DNA of 64,000 nucleotides from UBA1422 sp041859095 (GCA_041859095.1 JBHEKY010000015.1:1-64000), one strand, 5' to 3'; numbered from the stretch's first letter, positions 1-9,283 are shown. A program made the numbers and translations. The notes: generated from the letters alone by a model not told the origin.

Positions 1-3
1 AGG

Positions 4-642
4 ATGAGAAACGGACTATTCATAACAATCGAAGGACCGGACGGAGCAGGTAAATCGACACAGCTAGAATTTATTCGAAAGTTCCTACTATCCAGGGGAA
101 TTGACGCTTTATTTACCCGCGAACCAGGTGGAACTCCAATCAGTGAAAAAATCCGGAGAATCATTTTGGATAAAAAAAATACTGAGATGGAACCTATGAC
201 AGAAGCCCTTTTATATGCCGCAGCCCGTGCACAACATGTGGAACAAGTCATAAGACCCACACTGAAACGTGGAAAAACCGTTGTTTGTGACAGATATGTG
301 GATTCTAGTATTGCTTATCAAGGGTATGGAAGACACCTGGGTGAAGGAGTATCGATTATTAACGACTATGCCATAGCTGGATGCATTCCGGATATCACAT
401 TTTTGTTAAAAATTGAGCCTTCCACAGCAAAAAATAGAATCAAGTCAGAAGATCAAGACCGTTTGGAATGTGAAGCGGATGCTTTCCATCTCGATGTATA
501 CAAAGGATATTTAGCGCTCGAAAAGAAATATCCGAATCGGATTGTCGGCGTAGAAGCAGACCGAGACATCGAGCAAATAAGCAGGGAAATCGGAGAGGTT
601 CTTGATCGACTCCTCATAGAAAGGGAGAGTGCTCCGGAATGA
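4..642 (+). CDS. tmk: thymidylate kinase
   Basis: Phosphorylates dTMP to dTDP with ATP in the cytoplasm, a step of dTTP synthesis. The 212-residue protein has the family's usual length. Visible motifs are the P-loop GPDGAGKST at residues 11-19, REPGGT at 39-44 and DRYVDSS at 96-102, the last holding the DRY/F nucleotide-binding signature. The ATG lies three bases from the window edge, so only AGG of a ribosome binding site is visible and upstream context is unknown. The stop overlaps the holB start (ATGA at 639-642), implying translational coupling. Gene order tmk-holB-ricT-trmN6-abrB matches the Bacillus/Clostridium replication-origin-proximal cluster. Confidence 0.97.
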   Translation: MRNGLFITIEGPDGAGKSTQLEFIRKFLLSRGIDALFTREPGGTPISEKIRRIILDKKNTEMEPMTEALLYAAARAQHVEQVIRPTLKRGKTVVCDRYVDSSIAYQGYGRHLGEGVSIINDYAIAGCIPDITFLLKIEPSTAKNRIKSEDQDRLECEADAFHLDVYKGYLALEKKYPNRIVGVEADRDIEQISREIGEVLDRLLIERESAPE

Positions 643-1472
643 CATTTGCCGACATTCATCATAATCAACAACTTGTGGAACAACTTCGACAAATTGCAGT
701 GGGTGGGCAGGTCCATCATGGATACATCCTTGAGGGTCCTTTGTCTGTGGACAAAACTCAGATTGCCAAGTCTTTCGCACAGGCACTTTTATGTCAGATT
801 TTGCCGGGAGAAGGGTGTGGTGCCTGTGATATCTGTGTCAAAACTGAAACCGAAAACCACATAGACATAACTTTAATTCGAGCATCCAAAGCAGAGACTA
901 GTAAAGTGTATAGTGTCAAAGACGGTGATGTTGAAAGTCTCATTCGACGACTCCAAAAAAAACCATTTGAAGGCCAACGGAACATTGGTATTATCGAATC
1001 GGTGGAAACCATCACCCCAAGAGCTGCGAACCGATTGCTAAAAACTCTCGAGGAACCACCAGTGGGAACGGTTATTATGCTGCTATGCGAAAACATAAAT
1101 GTTTTGCCAAGCACCATCGTTTCACGTTGTGTAATAGGAAGAGTACTGGAGCATGAAGGCGGTTTTTCTGAAGAAATCCAGGAGCAGGCAAGGGAATTGG
1201 TATATCTCCTGATTGAAAAAGCGCCATTTTATAAGACCAAAAAACTAATCGAAAAATTGAGTCAAGAAAAAGATCAGATGATATTGTATCTGGATTGCCT
1301 CGAATGCCTTTATGGTGACTTGATGCGTGGCAAAGGTGCAAAAAGTGAATTGTTCAGAAAAGAATATGTTTTTGCCGCTATTGAAGCGGTTGAAACCGCA
1401 AAAAATGACATAAAGAATAACATCGGGGTAAGATATGTCATGATGAACTTGACATTAAGAATCGGAGGATAA
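639..1472 (+). CDS. holB: DNA polymerase III, delta' subunit
   Basis: Clamp-loader subunit that helps load the beta sliding clamp at primed DNA. The 277-residue protein shows the AAA+ clamp-loader layout. The P-loop is degenerate (GPLSVDKT, residues 33-40), as expected for the ATP-inactive delta' subunit. Four cysteines at 52, 60, 63 and 66 form the usual zinc-binding module. ANRLLKTLEEPP (about 130-141) and the SRC motif (162-164) are both present. It is shorter than E. coli delta' (334 residues), and its C-terminal domain is weakly conserved. The ATG overlaps the tmk stop by four bases. Confidence 0.93.
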   Translation: MTFADIHHNQQLVEQLRQIAVGGQVHHGYILEGPLSVDKTQIAKSFAQALLCQILPGEGCGACDICVKTETENHIDITLIRASKAETSKVYSVKDGDVESLIRRLQKKPFEGQRNIGIIESVETITPRAANRLLKTLEEPPVGTVIMLLCENINVLPSTIVSRCVIGRVLEHEGGFSEEIQEQARELVYLLIEKAPFYKTKKLIEKLSQEKDQMILYLDCLECLYGDLMRGKGAKSELFRKEYVFAAIEAVETAKNDIKNNIGVRYVMMNLTLRIGG

Positions 1473-1475
1473 CCA

Positions 1476-2399
1476 ATGATAGATGTTGTTGGAGTAAAAT
1501 TCAGAAACGCAGGAAAAATATACTATTTTGACCCAGCAGGTTATGAAGTGGAAACGGGAGACAATGTTGTTGTTGAAACAGCTCGTGGCCTGGAATTTGG
1601 CATTGTTGCTCTGGCACCTACTGCAGTAGATGAGTCCGAAATTGTGCAACCCCTAAAAAAGTTAATACGTAAGGCGGACGAAAAAGACATCCAAAGAAAT
1701 GAAGAAAACTTGAAGAAAAAAAGCAAGGCCATGCAACTTTGCCAAGAAAAAATAGCCCGACATAACATGGATATGAAACTTGTAGATGTGGAATATACCT
1801 TTGATAATACAAAAGTCATCTTTTATTTTACATCTGAAGGTAGAGTAGATTTTCGAGATTTAGTCAAAGATTTAGCCGGTGTTTTCCGCATGAGAATAGA
1901 GTTGAGACAGATTGGTGTACGGGATGAAGCGAAATTGCTGGGTGGCATTGGTCACTGCGGCAAAGGATTGTGCTGCCATGAATGGTTGTCCGATTTTCAG
2001 CCGGTATCCATTAAAATGGCTAAAGTCCAAAATCTTTCCTTGAATCCCACAAAAATATCCGGAATCTGCGGCAGGCTCATGTGCTGCCTCAACTATGAAA
2101 ACGATGTTTACCTTGAGATGCGCAAAGGTATGCCCGATGTTGGAGAAAAGATCAGAATTCCGGAGGGCCTAGCCATTGTCTGGGATTCCAACATTTTAGA
2201 AAACAAGGTAAAAGCCCGATTAATCATAGAGGAAGCCGACAAGGAAAACGATGTCCAAGGAAAATTGAGCACAGATTTATATGTCTATCACAAAGATGAC
2301 ATCAGACGACTTGGCAAGGGCAATAAAATCAAGCCGGCTGAACCAGAAATCAAAGAGGAAGAAATTCCGGAAGAAATCAAGGAGCTATTAAAAGACTGA
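1476..2399 (+). CDS. ricT: PSP1 family protein RicT (YaaT)
   Basis: The homologue in Bacillus subtilis is part of the Ric (YmcA-YlbF-YaaT) complex that promotes RNase Y-dependent mRNA processing and phosphorelay activity. This 307-residue protein contains the PSP1 C-terminal domain at about 65-210 with six clustered cysteines (161, 166, 167, 198, 203, 204), which fit the iron-sulfur ligands known in the Ric complex. The tail (about 280-307) is Glu/Lys-rich and low in complexity. It sits between holB and trmN6 as in Bacillus, overlapping the trmN6 start by one base. The partners RicA and RicF are not in this window. Confidence 0.92.
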   Translation: MIDVVGVKFRNAGKIYYFDPAGYEVETGDNVVVETARGLEFGIVALAPTAVDESEIVQPLKKLIRKADEKDIQRNEENLKKKSKAMQLCQEKIARHNMDMKLVDVEYTFDNTKVIFYFTSEGRVDFRDLVKDLAGVFRMRIELRQIGVRDEAKLLGGIGHCGKGLCCHEWLSDFQPVSIKMAKVQNLSLNPTKISGICGRLMCCLNYENDVYLEMRKGMPDVGEKIRIPEGLAIVWDSNILENKVKARLIIEEADKENDVQGKLSTDLYVYHKDDIRRLGKGNKIKPAEPEIKEEEIPEEIKELLKD

Positions 2400-3136
2400 T
2401 GAATGCAGAACGTACTGATTGCATTGGATTTGGAGACCTCAGGCTAATGCAACGGCCTGAGGACTTTTGCTATGGCGTGGATGCAGTCATACTTGCGGAC
2501 TTTGCAACAAATGGTATCAAACCAAGAGGAACAGTTATGGATCTGGGGTCAGGAACTGGAATAATCCCCTTGATATTAAGCCATAAAACATCGGCAAAGC
2601 AAATCTATGGCCTTGAAATACAAAAGGAAGCGTTCGAGGTTGCCTGTAAAAATATCCACGCTAACGGGCTTGAGGACAGAATTACCATGATTCAAGGAAA
2701 TGTAACAGACATGGGCATTCATTTGTGTCCAGAATTATCTGGCACCTTGGATTGCGTTGTATCTAATCCGCCGTATATGGCTCAACTCAGTGGAATTACT
2801 AACAACAACCGAGCTAAGACGATCGCCAGGCATGAGACAGCAGGCAATCTGGCTGATTTTTTAAACGCTGCTGCACGACTATTAAAAATGAAAGGCCATT
2901 TATTCATGGTGCACAGGCCTAACCGGATGGTAGATATTTTTTGCATAGCTCGGGAAGTGGGTCTGGAGCCAAAAGAAATTCGTTTCGTTAGCCCAAAACC
3001 TGGGGAGGTGCCCAACATTCTGTTGATTCATTTTATAAAGGGTGGGGGGAAAGAATTGAAAATTATACCAACCTTGAACGTGTATCAAACCAATGGGGCC
3101 TATACGAAAGAAATACGGTCTATCTATGAGAAATAA
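2399..3136 (+). CDS. trmN6: tRNA1(Val) (adenine(37)-N6)-methyltransferase family protein
   Basis: SAM-dependent N6-adenine methyltransferase predicted to act on tRNA. It has 245 residues. The SAM-binding motif DLGSGTGIIPL lies at 48-58 and the amino-methyltransferase catalytic motif NPPY at 123-126. An N-terminal QRPEDFCYGVDAVILADF stretch is typical of the TrmN6/YabB group. The start ATG shares one base with the ricT stop (TGATG). Substrate specificity is inferred from family and synteny and cannot be read from sequence alone. Confidence 0.9.
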   Translation: MNAERTDCIGFGDLRLMQRPEDFCYGVDAVILADFATNGIKPRGTVMDLGSGTGIIPLILSHKTSAKQIYGLEIQKEAFEVACKNIHANGLEDRITMIQGNVTDMGIHLCPELSGTLDCVVSNPPYMAQLSGITNNNRAKTIARHETAGNLADFLNAAARLLKMKGHLFMVHRPNRMVDIFCIAREVGLEPKEIRFVSPKPGEVPNILLIHFIKGGGKELKIIPTLNVYQTNGAYTKEIRSIYEK

Positions 3137-3207
3137 GTTGAAATATCGACATTTGGAAAAGATAATGTTATAGTTAAACAAAGACTAATACCGAGGAGGG
3201 GAATATT

Positions 3208-3528
3208 ATGGATGCTACAATAACAATTAAAGATGCATTGCTATTCTTAATCATGGGCGGTGCAATCGTTCTCATTATTTACATCATTGTTCTGATAAAA
3301 AACTTGATTACAACGGTCAAGCACACCAACACTATCATGGCAGATGCTGAAGTCATCACGAAAATAGCGAAAGAAAGAGCGGAAGATGTAGATAAAATGA
3401 TGGATGGTTTGGCGGATTCGGTCACTGGAATCACATCAGCCCTCAAGGGGAAGGAATCCGTTGTTCGTTCCTTGTCTTCTATCGCTTCTGCAATCACTTC
3501 TATTGTAAACATGCTAAAGAAAAAGTAA
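3208..3528 (+). CDS. small membrane-anchored protein, DUF948-like
   Basis: A 106-residue protein with one strong N-terminal transmembrane segment (about residues 10-32) followed by an amphipathic, probably coiled-coil region (about 33-90) and a Lys-rich end. This layout resembles DUF948-type membrane proteins often found beside cell-envelope or regulatory genes in Firmicutes, but no catalytic motif is visible and the function is unknown. A strong ribosome site, GAGGAGGGG, precedes the ATG. It has its own intergenic space and lies between trmN6 and abrB, where Bacillus carries other genes. Confidence 0.75.
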   Translation: MDATITIKDALLFLIMGGAIVLIIYIIVLIKNLITTVKHTNTIMADAEVITKIAKERAEDVDKMMDGLADSVTGITSALKGKESVVRSLSSIASAITSIVNMLKKK

Positions 3529-3529
3529 C

Positions 3530-3558
3530 TTGACAAATTGACATATTTAGGTAATAAT
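3530..3558 (+). promoter_or_regulatory. SigA-type promoter of abrB
   Basis: TTGACA at 3530-3535 is followed after 17 bases by AATAAT at 3553-3558 (or TAATAA after 16). A second, overlapping TTGACA starts at 3541 minus a few bases. It lies about 45 bases upstream of the abrB start codon. Confidence 0.6.
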
Positions 3559-3604
3559 TTAATTTACTTACAATTGTATTGGGTTAGGAAGGAGATTATT
3601 ACTT

Positions 3605-3847
3605 ATGAAAGCAACGGGAATCGTTCGAAAGGTCGACGAGTTGGGGAGGATTGTCTTGCCCATTGAACTGCGTAGGACCCTGGATATTGAAATTAAGGAT
3701 CCGATTGAAATATTTGTGGACGAAAATTTGATTATACTCAAGAAGTATGAACCCGCATGTATTTTCTGTGGGAACGCCAAGAATATTCGAAACGTTTCCG
3801 GCAAAAACATTTGCGGAGATTGCATTGAAGAGCTAAAACAGCTATAA
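3605..3847 (+). CDS. abrB: AbrB family transition-state regulator
   Basis: An 80-residue DNA-binding regulator. Residues 1-50 form the swapped-hairpin AbrB/SpoVT domain, with the signature VRKVDELGRIVLPIELRRTL at about 8-27. The C-terminal part holds two CxxC pairs (CIFC and CGDC), a tail common in clostridial AbrB proteins that could bind zinc. In Bacillus AbrB represses stationary-phase genes. Here it has its own promoter and is closed by a strong terminator, so it is monocistronic. Ribosome site AAGGAG lies upstream of the ATG. Confidence 0.93.
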   Translation: MKATGIVRKVDELGRIVLPIELRRTLDIEIKDPIEIFVDENLIILKKYEPACIFCGNAKNIRNVSGKNICGDCIEELKQL

Positions 3848-3852
3848 GCATT

Positions 3853-3880
3853 AAAAGAGCAGGTAAGCCTGCTCTTTTTT
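3853..3880 (+). terminator. intrinsic terminator after abrB
   Basis: Perfect stem AAGAGCAGG/CCTGCTCTT with loop TAAG and a run of T, beginning six bases after the abrB stop codon. Confidence 0.92.
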
Positions 3881-3979
3881 ATTTTTACTTTTTCAATTCA
3901 GATTGAGGTTGGATACCGCTTGAAAAATAGGGCGGCATAGGTTACTATATATAGAGAAAATAAATGATTGGAGGACTCT

Positions 3980-5254
3980 TTGGCAAAATATATTGTAACG
4001 AAAAGCGAACCTTTGCAGGGCGAAGTTGTAATCAGCGGATCCAAAAATGCGGTATTGCCTATTTTGGCTGCTGCCTTGTTGTCTGAGCAAAGATGTGAAA
4101 TATACGATGTTCCAGCGCTGAAAGATGTTGATATTATGTGCGACATGCTCCGGGAGTTGGGATCTGATGTTCAGGAAGATCTGAATGTGAATCAAGTGAT
4201 TATTGAGGCAGGCAATATTTCTACCCATGTCGCATCGTATGAACTGGTCAAAAAAATGCGGGCATCCATCCTTGTCATGGGACCGCTTCTTGCAAGAATC
4301 GGAAAAGCCGAAATCACCTTACCTGGTGGTTGTGCCATCGGCGATCGTCCGGTGGAGTTGCATTTTAAATGTCTTCGTGCGCTTGGTGCCGAAATTGTCA
4401 TTGATGACGAAGGAACAGTGCATGCAACCGCTGATCAACTAACAGGTGCGAGTATTTATTTGGATTTCCCAAGTGTTGGGGCAACCGAGAACCTTATGAT
4501 GGCAGCATCTTTGGCAAACGGGATAACCGTTCTCGAAAACGCGGCACAAGAACCGGAAATTGTAGACTTAGCTAATTTTTTAAACAAAATGGGTGCAAAA
4601 ATAAAAGGTGCTGGTACCGATACCATCAAGATCGAAGGAGTCGAGCAGCTCCACGGGGCAAGCCATAATGTGATTCCCGATCGAATTGAGGCGGGTACAT
4701 TTATGGTGGCCGCTGCAATTACCAGAGGCAATGTTTTATTAAAGAACGTTTTACCTGATCATTTAAAACCGATTATTGCGAAATTACGGGAATGTGGTGT
4801 TGAGGTAAGCATTGAAGAAGATGATATCCGGGTAAGAGCGGATCATACAATCATCAACTCAACCGATATCAAGACCTTGCCGTATCCCGGTTTCCCAACG
4901 GATATGCAACCTCAGTTTATGTCCATGCTATGTACCGCTGAAGGGTCTAGTGTCGTAATTGAAACAGTATTTGAAAACCGTTACATGCACGTTTCGGAAC
5001 TGAATCGTATGGGTTCAAGCATTAAGACTGAAGACAGATGTGCCATTATTACAGGTAAAAAACAGCTGAAAGGCGCATCAGTGATTGCCACCGACTTAAG
5101 AGCCGGTGCTGCTGTTGTGCTTGCTGGGCTGGTAGCTGAGGGAACCACAGTAGTATCAGAGATTTATCATATTGAACGGGGTTATGAGCATTTTGTTGAA
5201 AAGCTCAATCAACTCGGAGGACGTATCACCAAAGTGAAGGAGGAAGAAGTATGA
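3980..5254 (+). CDS. murA: UDP-N-acetylglucosamine 1-carboxyvinyltransferase
   Basis: Catalyses the first committed step of peptidoglycan synthesis, transferring enolpyruvate from PEP to UDP-GlcNAc. I place the start at TTG 3980 because GGAGG at 3970-3974 is spaced five bases upstream; this gives 424 residues. The upstream in-frame TTG at 3968 lies inside that ribosome site. Lys22-Asn23 in GSKNAVLPIL and the active-site Cys118 in GGCAIG are both visible; Cys at this position makes the enzyme potentially fosfomycin-sensitive. The stop overlaps the rubrerythrin start (ATGA). Confidence 0.95.
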   Translation: MAKYIVTKSEPLQGEVVISGSKNAVLPILAAALLSEQRCEIYDVPALKDVDIMCDMLRELGSDVQEDLNVNQVIIEAGNISTHVASYELVKKMRASILVMGPLLARIGKAEITLPGGCAIGDRPVELHFKCLRALGAEIVIDDEGTVHATADQLTGASIYLDFPSVGATENLMMAASLANGITVLENAAQEPEIVDLANFLNKMGAKIKGAGTDTIKIEGVEQLHGASHNVIPDRIEAGTFMVAAAITRGNVLLKNVLPDHLKPIIAKLRECGVEVSIEEDDIRVRADHTIINSTDIKTLPYPGFPTDMQPQFMSMLCTAEGSSVVIETVFENRYMHVSELNRMGSSIKTEDRCAIITGKKQLKGASVIATDLRAGAAVVLAGLVAEGTTVVSEIYHIERGYEHFVEKLNQLGGRITKVKEEEV

Positions 5255-5787
5255 AGAGTTTAGAAGGGACCAAAACACTGGAAAACCTGCTTGCAGCATT
5301 TTCTGGAGAATCGCAGGCGACCAACAAGTATTCTTATTTTGCATCACAGGCAAAAAAGGAAGGCTACGTTCAGATTCAGCAGATTTTTGAGGAGACTTCC
5401 GGAAATGAAAGAGAGCATGCAAAGCTATGGTTCAAGCATGCAGTTGGAATTGGCGTGACTGAAGAAAACCTCTTGTCAGCTGCGGCGGGAGAGCATTACG
5501 AATGGACTGAAATGTATAAAGAAATGGCCGCTACAGCCCGCGAGGAGGGTTTCCCCGAAATCGCAGCACAAATGGATGGCGTTGCAGCAATAGAAAAGAA
5601 GCATGAAGAACGATATCGACTCTTGGCAGATAACATCAAAGCCGGAAAAGTCTTTGTCAGAGATGAAGCTGTTCTTTGGCAGTGCTCTAATTGCGGGCAT
5701 CAGTATGTTGGCAAAGTAGCACTGGATGAATGTCCTGTATGCAAACATCCCAAAGCATATTTCCAAATCAAAGCTGAAAACTATTAA
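5251..5787 (+). CDS. rbr: rubrerythrin
   Basis: Non-haem iron peroxidase that reduces hydrogen peroxide in anaerobes. The 178-residue protein has an N-terminal ferritin-like di-iron domain with Glu20, an ExxH at 53-56 and EKKH at about 115-118, followed by a C-terminal rubredoxin-like domain with CxxC pairs at 145/148 and 161/164. The ATG overlaps the murA stop by four bases, an unusual coupling of a stress gene to a cell-wall gene. Ribosome site GGAGGAAGAAGT lies inside murA. Confidence 0.95.
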   Translation: MKSLEGTKTLENLLAAFSGESQATNKYSYFASQAKKEGYVQIQQIFEETSGNEREHAKLWFKHAVGIGVTEENLLSAAAGEHYEWTEMYKEMAATAREEGFPEIAAQMDGVAAIEKKHEERYRLLADNIKAGKVFVRDEAVLWQCSNCGHQYVGKVALDECPVCKHPKAYFQIKAENY

Positions 5788-5803
5788 ACCGAAAGGCAGC
5801 CTA

Positions 5804-6646
5804 ATGCGAAGGATTCATGTCGATCAAATCACAGACGCCATCGCCCGTCTTGCCCAGGATACTAATTATTTCCTGGGCAGTGACGTTTGCCAACGAATCG
5901 CGGACCGAAAAGAAGCAGAGTCCTCGGATTTGGCGAAAGACATTCTTTCCATGATAGAACAAAACATCAACATCGCAGGTGAAGAAGGGATCCCTTTATG
6001 TCAGGATACCGGAGTGGCCTGTGTTTTTTTGGAAATTGGACAAGAAGTCTTTTTGGAGGGCGGATGGCTTACGGATGCAGTGAATGAAGGTGTCCGAAGA
6101 GGGTATGAAGAAGGGTACCTTAGAAAGTCTATCGTTGGCGATCCACTTCGACGAAACAACACCCAAGATAACACACCCGCTTTTTTGCATGTGGACATTG
6201 TACCCGGAGATCGGATAAAAATCATATTTGCGCCCAAAGGATTCGGCTCTGAAAACATGAGCCGCGTTGGCATGCTGACGCCGTCAGACGGAAGAAAGGG
6301 TGTGGAAGACTTTGTGATTGAAACCATCCGCATTGCGGGAGGGAATCCTTGTCCGCCAATTGTCGTTGGTGTTGGCATCGGAGGCACATTTGATCAGGTC
6401 ACATTGCTGGCTAAGAAAGCTTTATTGCTTCCAATAGATCAACCCAATGAAGATGCTTATTATGCAGAAATGGAAGACCAGCTATTAACTCGAATCAATG
6501 GACTTGGAATTGGGCCTCAGGGATTTGGTGGAGATACGACAGCCTTGGCTGTCAAAATACTGCCCTTACCGACACACATTGCGGGGCTTCCGGTGGCAGT
6601 CAACATCAATTGTCATGTGGCAAGACATAAAGAAATCATCCTTTAG
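5804..6646 (+). CDS. fumA: class I fumarate hydratase, alpha subunit
   Basis: Large subunit of a two-subunit iron-sulfur hydro-lyase interconverting fumarate and malate; L-tartrate dehydratase is the main alternative. The 280-residue protein carries the family motifs PLCQDTG (cluster cysteine), SRVGMLTPSDG and CPPIVVGVGIGGTFD (second cysteine). I chose ATG 5804, 16 bases after the rubrerythrin stop, since a longer reading would run back into rubrerythrin. The ribosome site GAAAGG is weak. The beta subunit follows directly, as expected for the split enzyme. Confidence 0.9.
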   Translation: MRRIHVDQITDAIARLAQDTNYFLGSDVCQRIADRKEAESSDLAKDILSMIEQNINIAGEEGIPLCQDTGVACVFLEIGQEVFLEGGWLTDAVNEGVRRGYEEGYLRKSIVGDPLRRNNTQDNTPAFLHVDIVPGDRIKIIFAPKGFGSENMSRVGMLTPSDGRKGVEDFVIETIRIAGGNPCPPIVVGVGIGGTFDQVTLLAKKALLLPIDQPNEDAYYAEMEDQLLTRINGLGIGPQGFGGDTTALAVKILPLPTHIAGLPVAVNINCHVARHKEIIL

Positions 6647-6688
6647 CACGTTTATCAAACAAACCAGGCGTGAACCATGGAGTACTAA

Positions 6689-7231
6689 ATGGCCAAATCA
6701 ATAGAAATACCAACAACAAAAGAAATCTTATCCACCCTGATGTCGGGAGACCGCGTACTTCTTTCAGGGACGCTTTATACTGCCAGGGATGCCGCGCACA
6801 AAAGAATGATCGAAGCGCTGGAACAGGGGGAACCATTGCCTTTTCCAATTGAAGGTGCGTTCATTTACTATGCCGGACCATCCCCTGCAAAACCCGGAAA
6901 GGTCATTGGAGCCGCTGGACCCACAACGTCATACCGAATGGATGCCTTTACTCCTCGCTTGTTGGATTTGGGTCTTTCGGGCATGATTGGAAAAGGAGAT
7001 CGTAGTGCGGAAGTAACAAATGCCATTCAACGAAACGGTGCAGTCTATTTTGCAGCGGTGGGTGGCGCAGGTGCCTTGATTGCCAAGTCGATCCAGAAGG
7101 TAGAAATTATTGCTTTCCAGGATCTTGGCGCGGAGGCTATCACAAAATTGACAGTAAAAGATTTTCCTGTGATTGTTGCAATAGACAGTCTGGGGAATGA
7201 CCTATATAAAGTAGCCAGTGGAAAAAAGTAG
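6689..7231 (+). CDS. fumB: class I fumarate hydratase, beta subunit
   Basis: Small subunit of the oxygen-sensitive fumarase, 180 residues. It contains the swivelling beta domain with LLSGTLYTARDAAH near residue 25, IYYAGPSPAKPGKVIGAAGPTT-type motif around 60-80 and the conserved GKGD at about 103-106. It lies 42 bases downstream of the alpha subunit and is probably cotranscribed. The ribosome site is poor. With alpha it would act in an incomplete TCA branch; tartrate dehydratase cannot be excluded by sequence. Confidence 0.9.
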   Translation: MAKSIEIPTTKEILSTLMSGDRVLLSGTLYTARDAAHKRMIEALEQGEPLPFPIEGAFIYYAGPSPAKPGKVIGAAGPTTSYRMDAFTPRLLDLGLSGMIGKGDRSAEVTNAIQRNGAVYFAAVGGAGALIAKSIQKVEIIAFQDLGAEAITKLTVKDFPVIVAIDSLGNDLYKVASGKK

Positions 7232-7252
7232 TCATATGAATGGAGAAAATCA

Positions 7253-9214
7253 ATGTCAGATATGCGATTTCTAAACTTATTATCGACAAAATATCCCAAT
7301 GTGAAAGCTGCTTCGGCTGAGATCATTAACTTGAAAGCCATACTGGCACTGCCTAAGGGTACGGAGTATTTTCTTAGCGATTTGCATGGGGAGCACGAAG
7401 CATTTATTTATATGCTAAAAAGTGCATCCGGCATCATTCGCGAAAAAATCGAAGAAGTGTTCGGTGAAGATTTGACATTTGATGAACGAGAAGCGCTGGC
7501 ATCCTTAATTTATAATGCGAAAGCAGAACTGGCAAGACGAAAGAATAATGAACAAGATTTCGACAAGTGGTGTTACAAATCCATTTATCACTTGGTTCAG
7601 GTTTGCAAAGCAGTATCGACCAAATATACCCGATCAAAAGTACGAAAAATGCTCCCTGAATGCTGGGGTTACAGTATGGACGAACTGCTTCACGCAGATG
7701 AAGAAACCAACCGATCCAGATATTACAGTCAAATTATCACGTCCGTTATCGAAAGTAATCTTGCAGAAGACTATATCATTTCCTTGTCAGAATCTCTGAG
7801 CAATCTGGCAGTAGATAAACTTCATATCATTGGAGATATTTTTGATAGAGGAGCACACCCGGATCGTATTATGAATGATTTGCTTGATTACCACAATGTG
7901 GATTTTCAGTGGGGGAATCACGATATTGTATGGATGGGCGCTGCGACAGGAAACTGGGCATGTCTGACCAACTTGTTAAGAATGAATATCAGCTACAATA
8001 ATTTTGACATGCTAGAAATTGGTTACGGAATCAATTTGCGTGCATTGGCAACCTTTGCCACAAAAGTTTATGAGGATGACCCCTGTGAATTTTTTAAGGT
8101 AAAAATGCTGGAAAGCAATCAGTTTGATCCAGTAGATGAAGAACTGGCGGCCAAAATGCACAAGGCTATAGCCATCTGCCAGTTTAAAGTTGAGGGAACA
8201 ACCATCAAAGCGCATCCAGAATATGGTTTAAACAATCGACTTTTGTTGGACAAAATTGACTTTGGAAAGGGAACGGTAAAAATCGCCGGAGTCGAATACG
8301 AACTGAGAGATAAAAACTTCCCCACCATCGACCCCAATAACCCCTATGAATTAACATCAGAAGAGCGACTCTTGATGAACACACTCGAGGCTTCTGTTCT
8401 GAATAGCCGTACCCTACAAGAACACATACGATTCCTGTACACTCATGGTTCCATGTACAAAGTGGTCAATGGAAATTTGCTTTATCACGGTTGTATTCCT
8501 ATTACGGAAGAAGGCGAATTTGAGGATTGTACCATCAATGGGGTTACGAGCAAAGGTCGCGCATATATGGATATTTTGGATGAAGAATTGCGAAAAGCAT
8601 ACTATAATACATACCGATTAAAAGGGGGCAATCACTCCGGAGACCTGATGTGGTATCTATGGCTGGGAAGTAAATCTCCAGTGTTCGGGAAGGATCAAAT
8701 GACAACTTTCGAAAGATTATTTATATCGGATAAGGCTACACACAAAGAAAACACGGTGCCATATTATCGGTACATCAATGAGAGAAGCACCTGTGAAATG
8801 ATTATCCGAGAGTTTGGATTGGACCCGGCTACTGCCAAGATTCTCAACGGCCATGTACCTGTGAAGATTAAGGATGGAGAAAGTCCCATGCGTGGAGGTG
8901 GACTCTTATATATCATTGATGGCGGCATTTCAAAAGCATACCAAAAGACCACAGGCATCGCCGGATATACGTTTATTTTCAATTCAAGGTTTATGGCCCT
9001 TTCGGAGCATAAACCCTATCAACCGCTGAAACCGGATGGCACGCAAGTATTTACTACGCCGGAAATTAAGACAGTGCATTTGCTGAAAGAACGAATGTAT
9101 ATTCGGGACACTGATGACGGCAAAAAATTAATGAAGGAAATAGATGAACTGGAAGCCTTGATTGATGCTTACCATAAAGGAGAAATCAAAGAAGATATTG
9201 AATTTTGTCAGTAA
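7253..9214 (+). CDS. fbp: fructose-1,6-bisphosphatase, class III
   Basis: Gluconeogenic phosphatase of the Firmicutes-specific class III, which belongs to the metallophosphoesterase superfamily and not to the classical FBPases. The 653-residue length is typical. Metal-binding motifs are visible: SDLHGEH (42-48), GDIFDRG (194-200) and GNHD (221-224), and later histidines (NGHVPVK region). Ribosome site GGAGAA precedes ATG 7253. A strong hairpin 40 bases after the stop ends transcription before the tRNA gene. Confidence 0.95.
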   Translation: MSDMRFLNLLSTKYPNVKAASAEIINLKAILALPKGTEYFLSDLHGEHEAFIYMLKSASGIIREKIEEVFGEDLTFDEREALASLIYNAKAELARRKNNEQDFDKWCYKSIYHLVQVCKAVSTKYTRSKVRKMLPECWGYSMDELLHADEETNRSRYYSQIITSVIESNLAEDYIISLSESLSNLAVDKLHIIGDIFDRGAHPDRIMNDLLDYHNVDFQWGNHDIVWMGAATGNWACLTNLLRMNISYNNFDMLEIGYGINLRALATFATKVYEDDPCEFFKVKMLESNQFDPVDEELAAKMHKAIAICQFKVEGTTIKAHPEYGLNNRLLLDKIDFGKGTVKIAGVEYELRDKNFPTIDPNNPYELTSEERLLMNTLEASVLNSRTLQEHIRFLYTHGSMYKVVNGNLLYHGCIPITEEGEFEDCTINGVTSKGRAYMDILDEELRKAYYNTYRLKGGNHSGDLMWYLWLGSKSPVFGKDQMTTFERLFISDKATHKENTVPYYRYINERSTCEMIIREFGLDPATAKILNGHVPVKIKDGESPMRGGGLLYIIDGGISKAYQKTTGIAGYTFIFNSRFMALSEHKPYQPLKPDGTQVFTTPEIKTVHLLKERMYIRDTDDGKKLMKEIDELEALIDAYHKGEIKEDIEFCQ

Positions 9215-9253
9215 AGCAAATTGACATCAAACCTAATTACAGTTATAATCATT

Positions 9254-9279
9254 GGAAGTGCGGTAACGCACTTCCTTTA
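9254..9279 (+). terminator. terminator after fbp
   Basis: Perfect 9-bp stem GGAAGTGCG/CGCACTTCC closed by a GNRA-type loop (GTAA) and followed by a short TTTAT tract, directly before the tRNA gene. Confidence 0.8.
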
Positions 9280-9283
9280 TCCT

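Noticed and set aside
5726..5803. Longer N-terminus of fumarase alpha inside rubrerythrin
   Set aside because: It would overlap rubrerythrin's rubredoxin domain by 62 bases and lacks family similarity; ATG 5804 gives the standard start.
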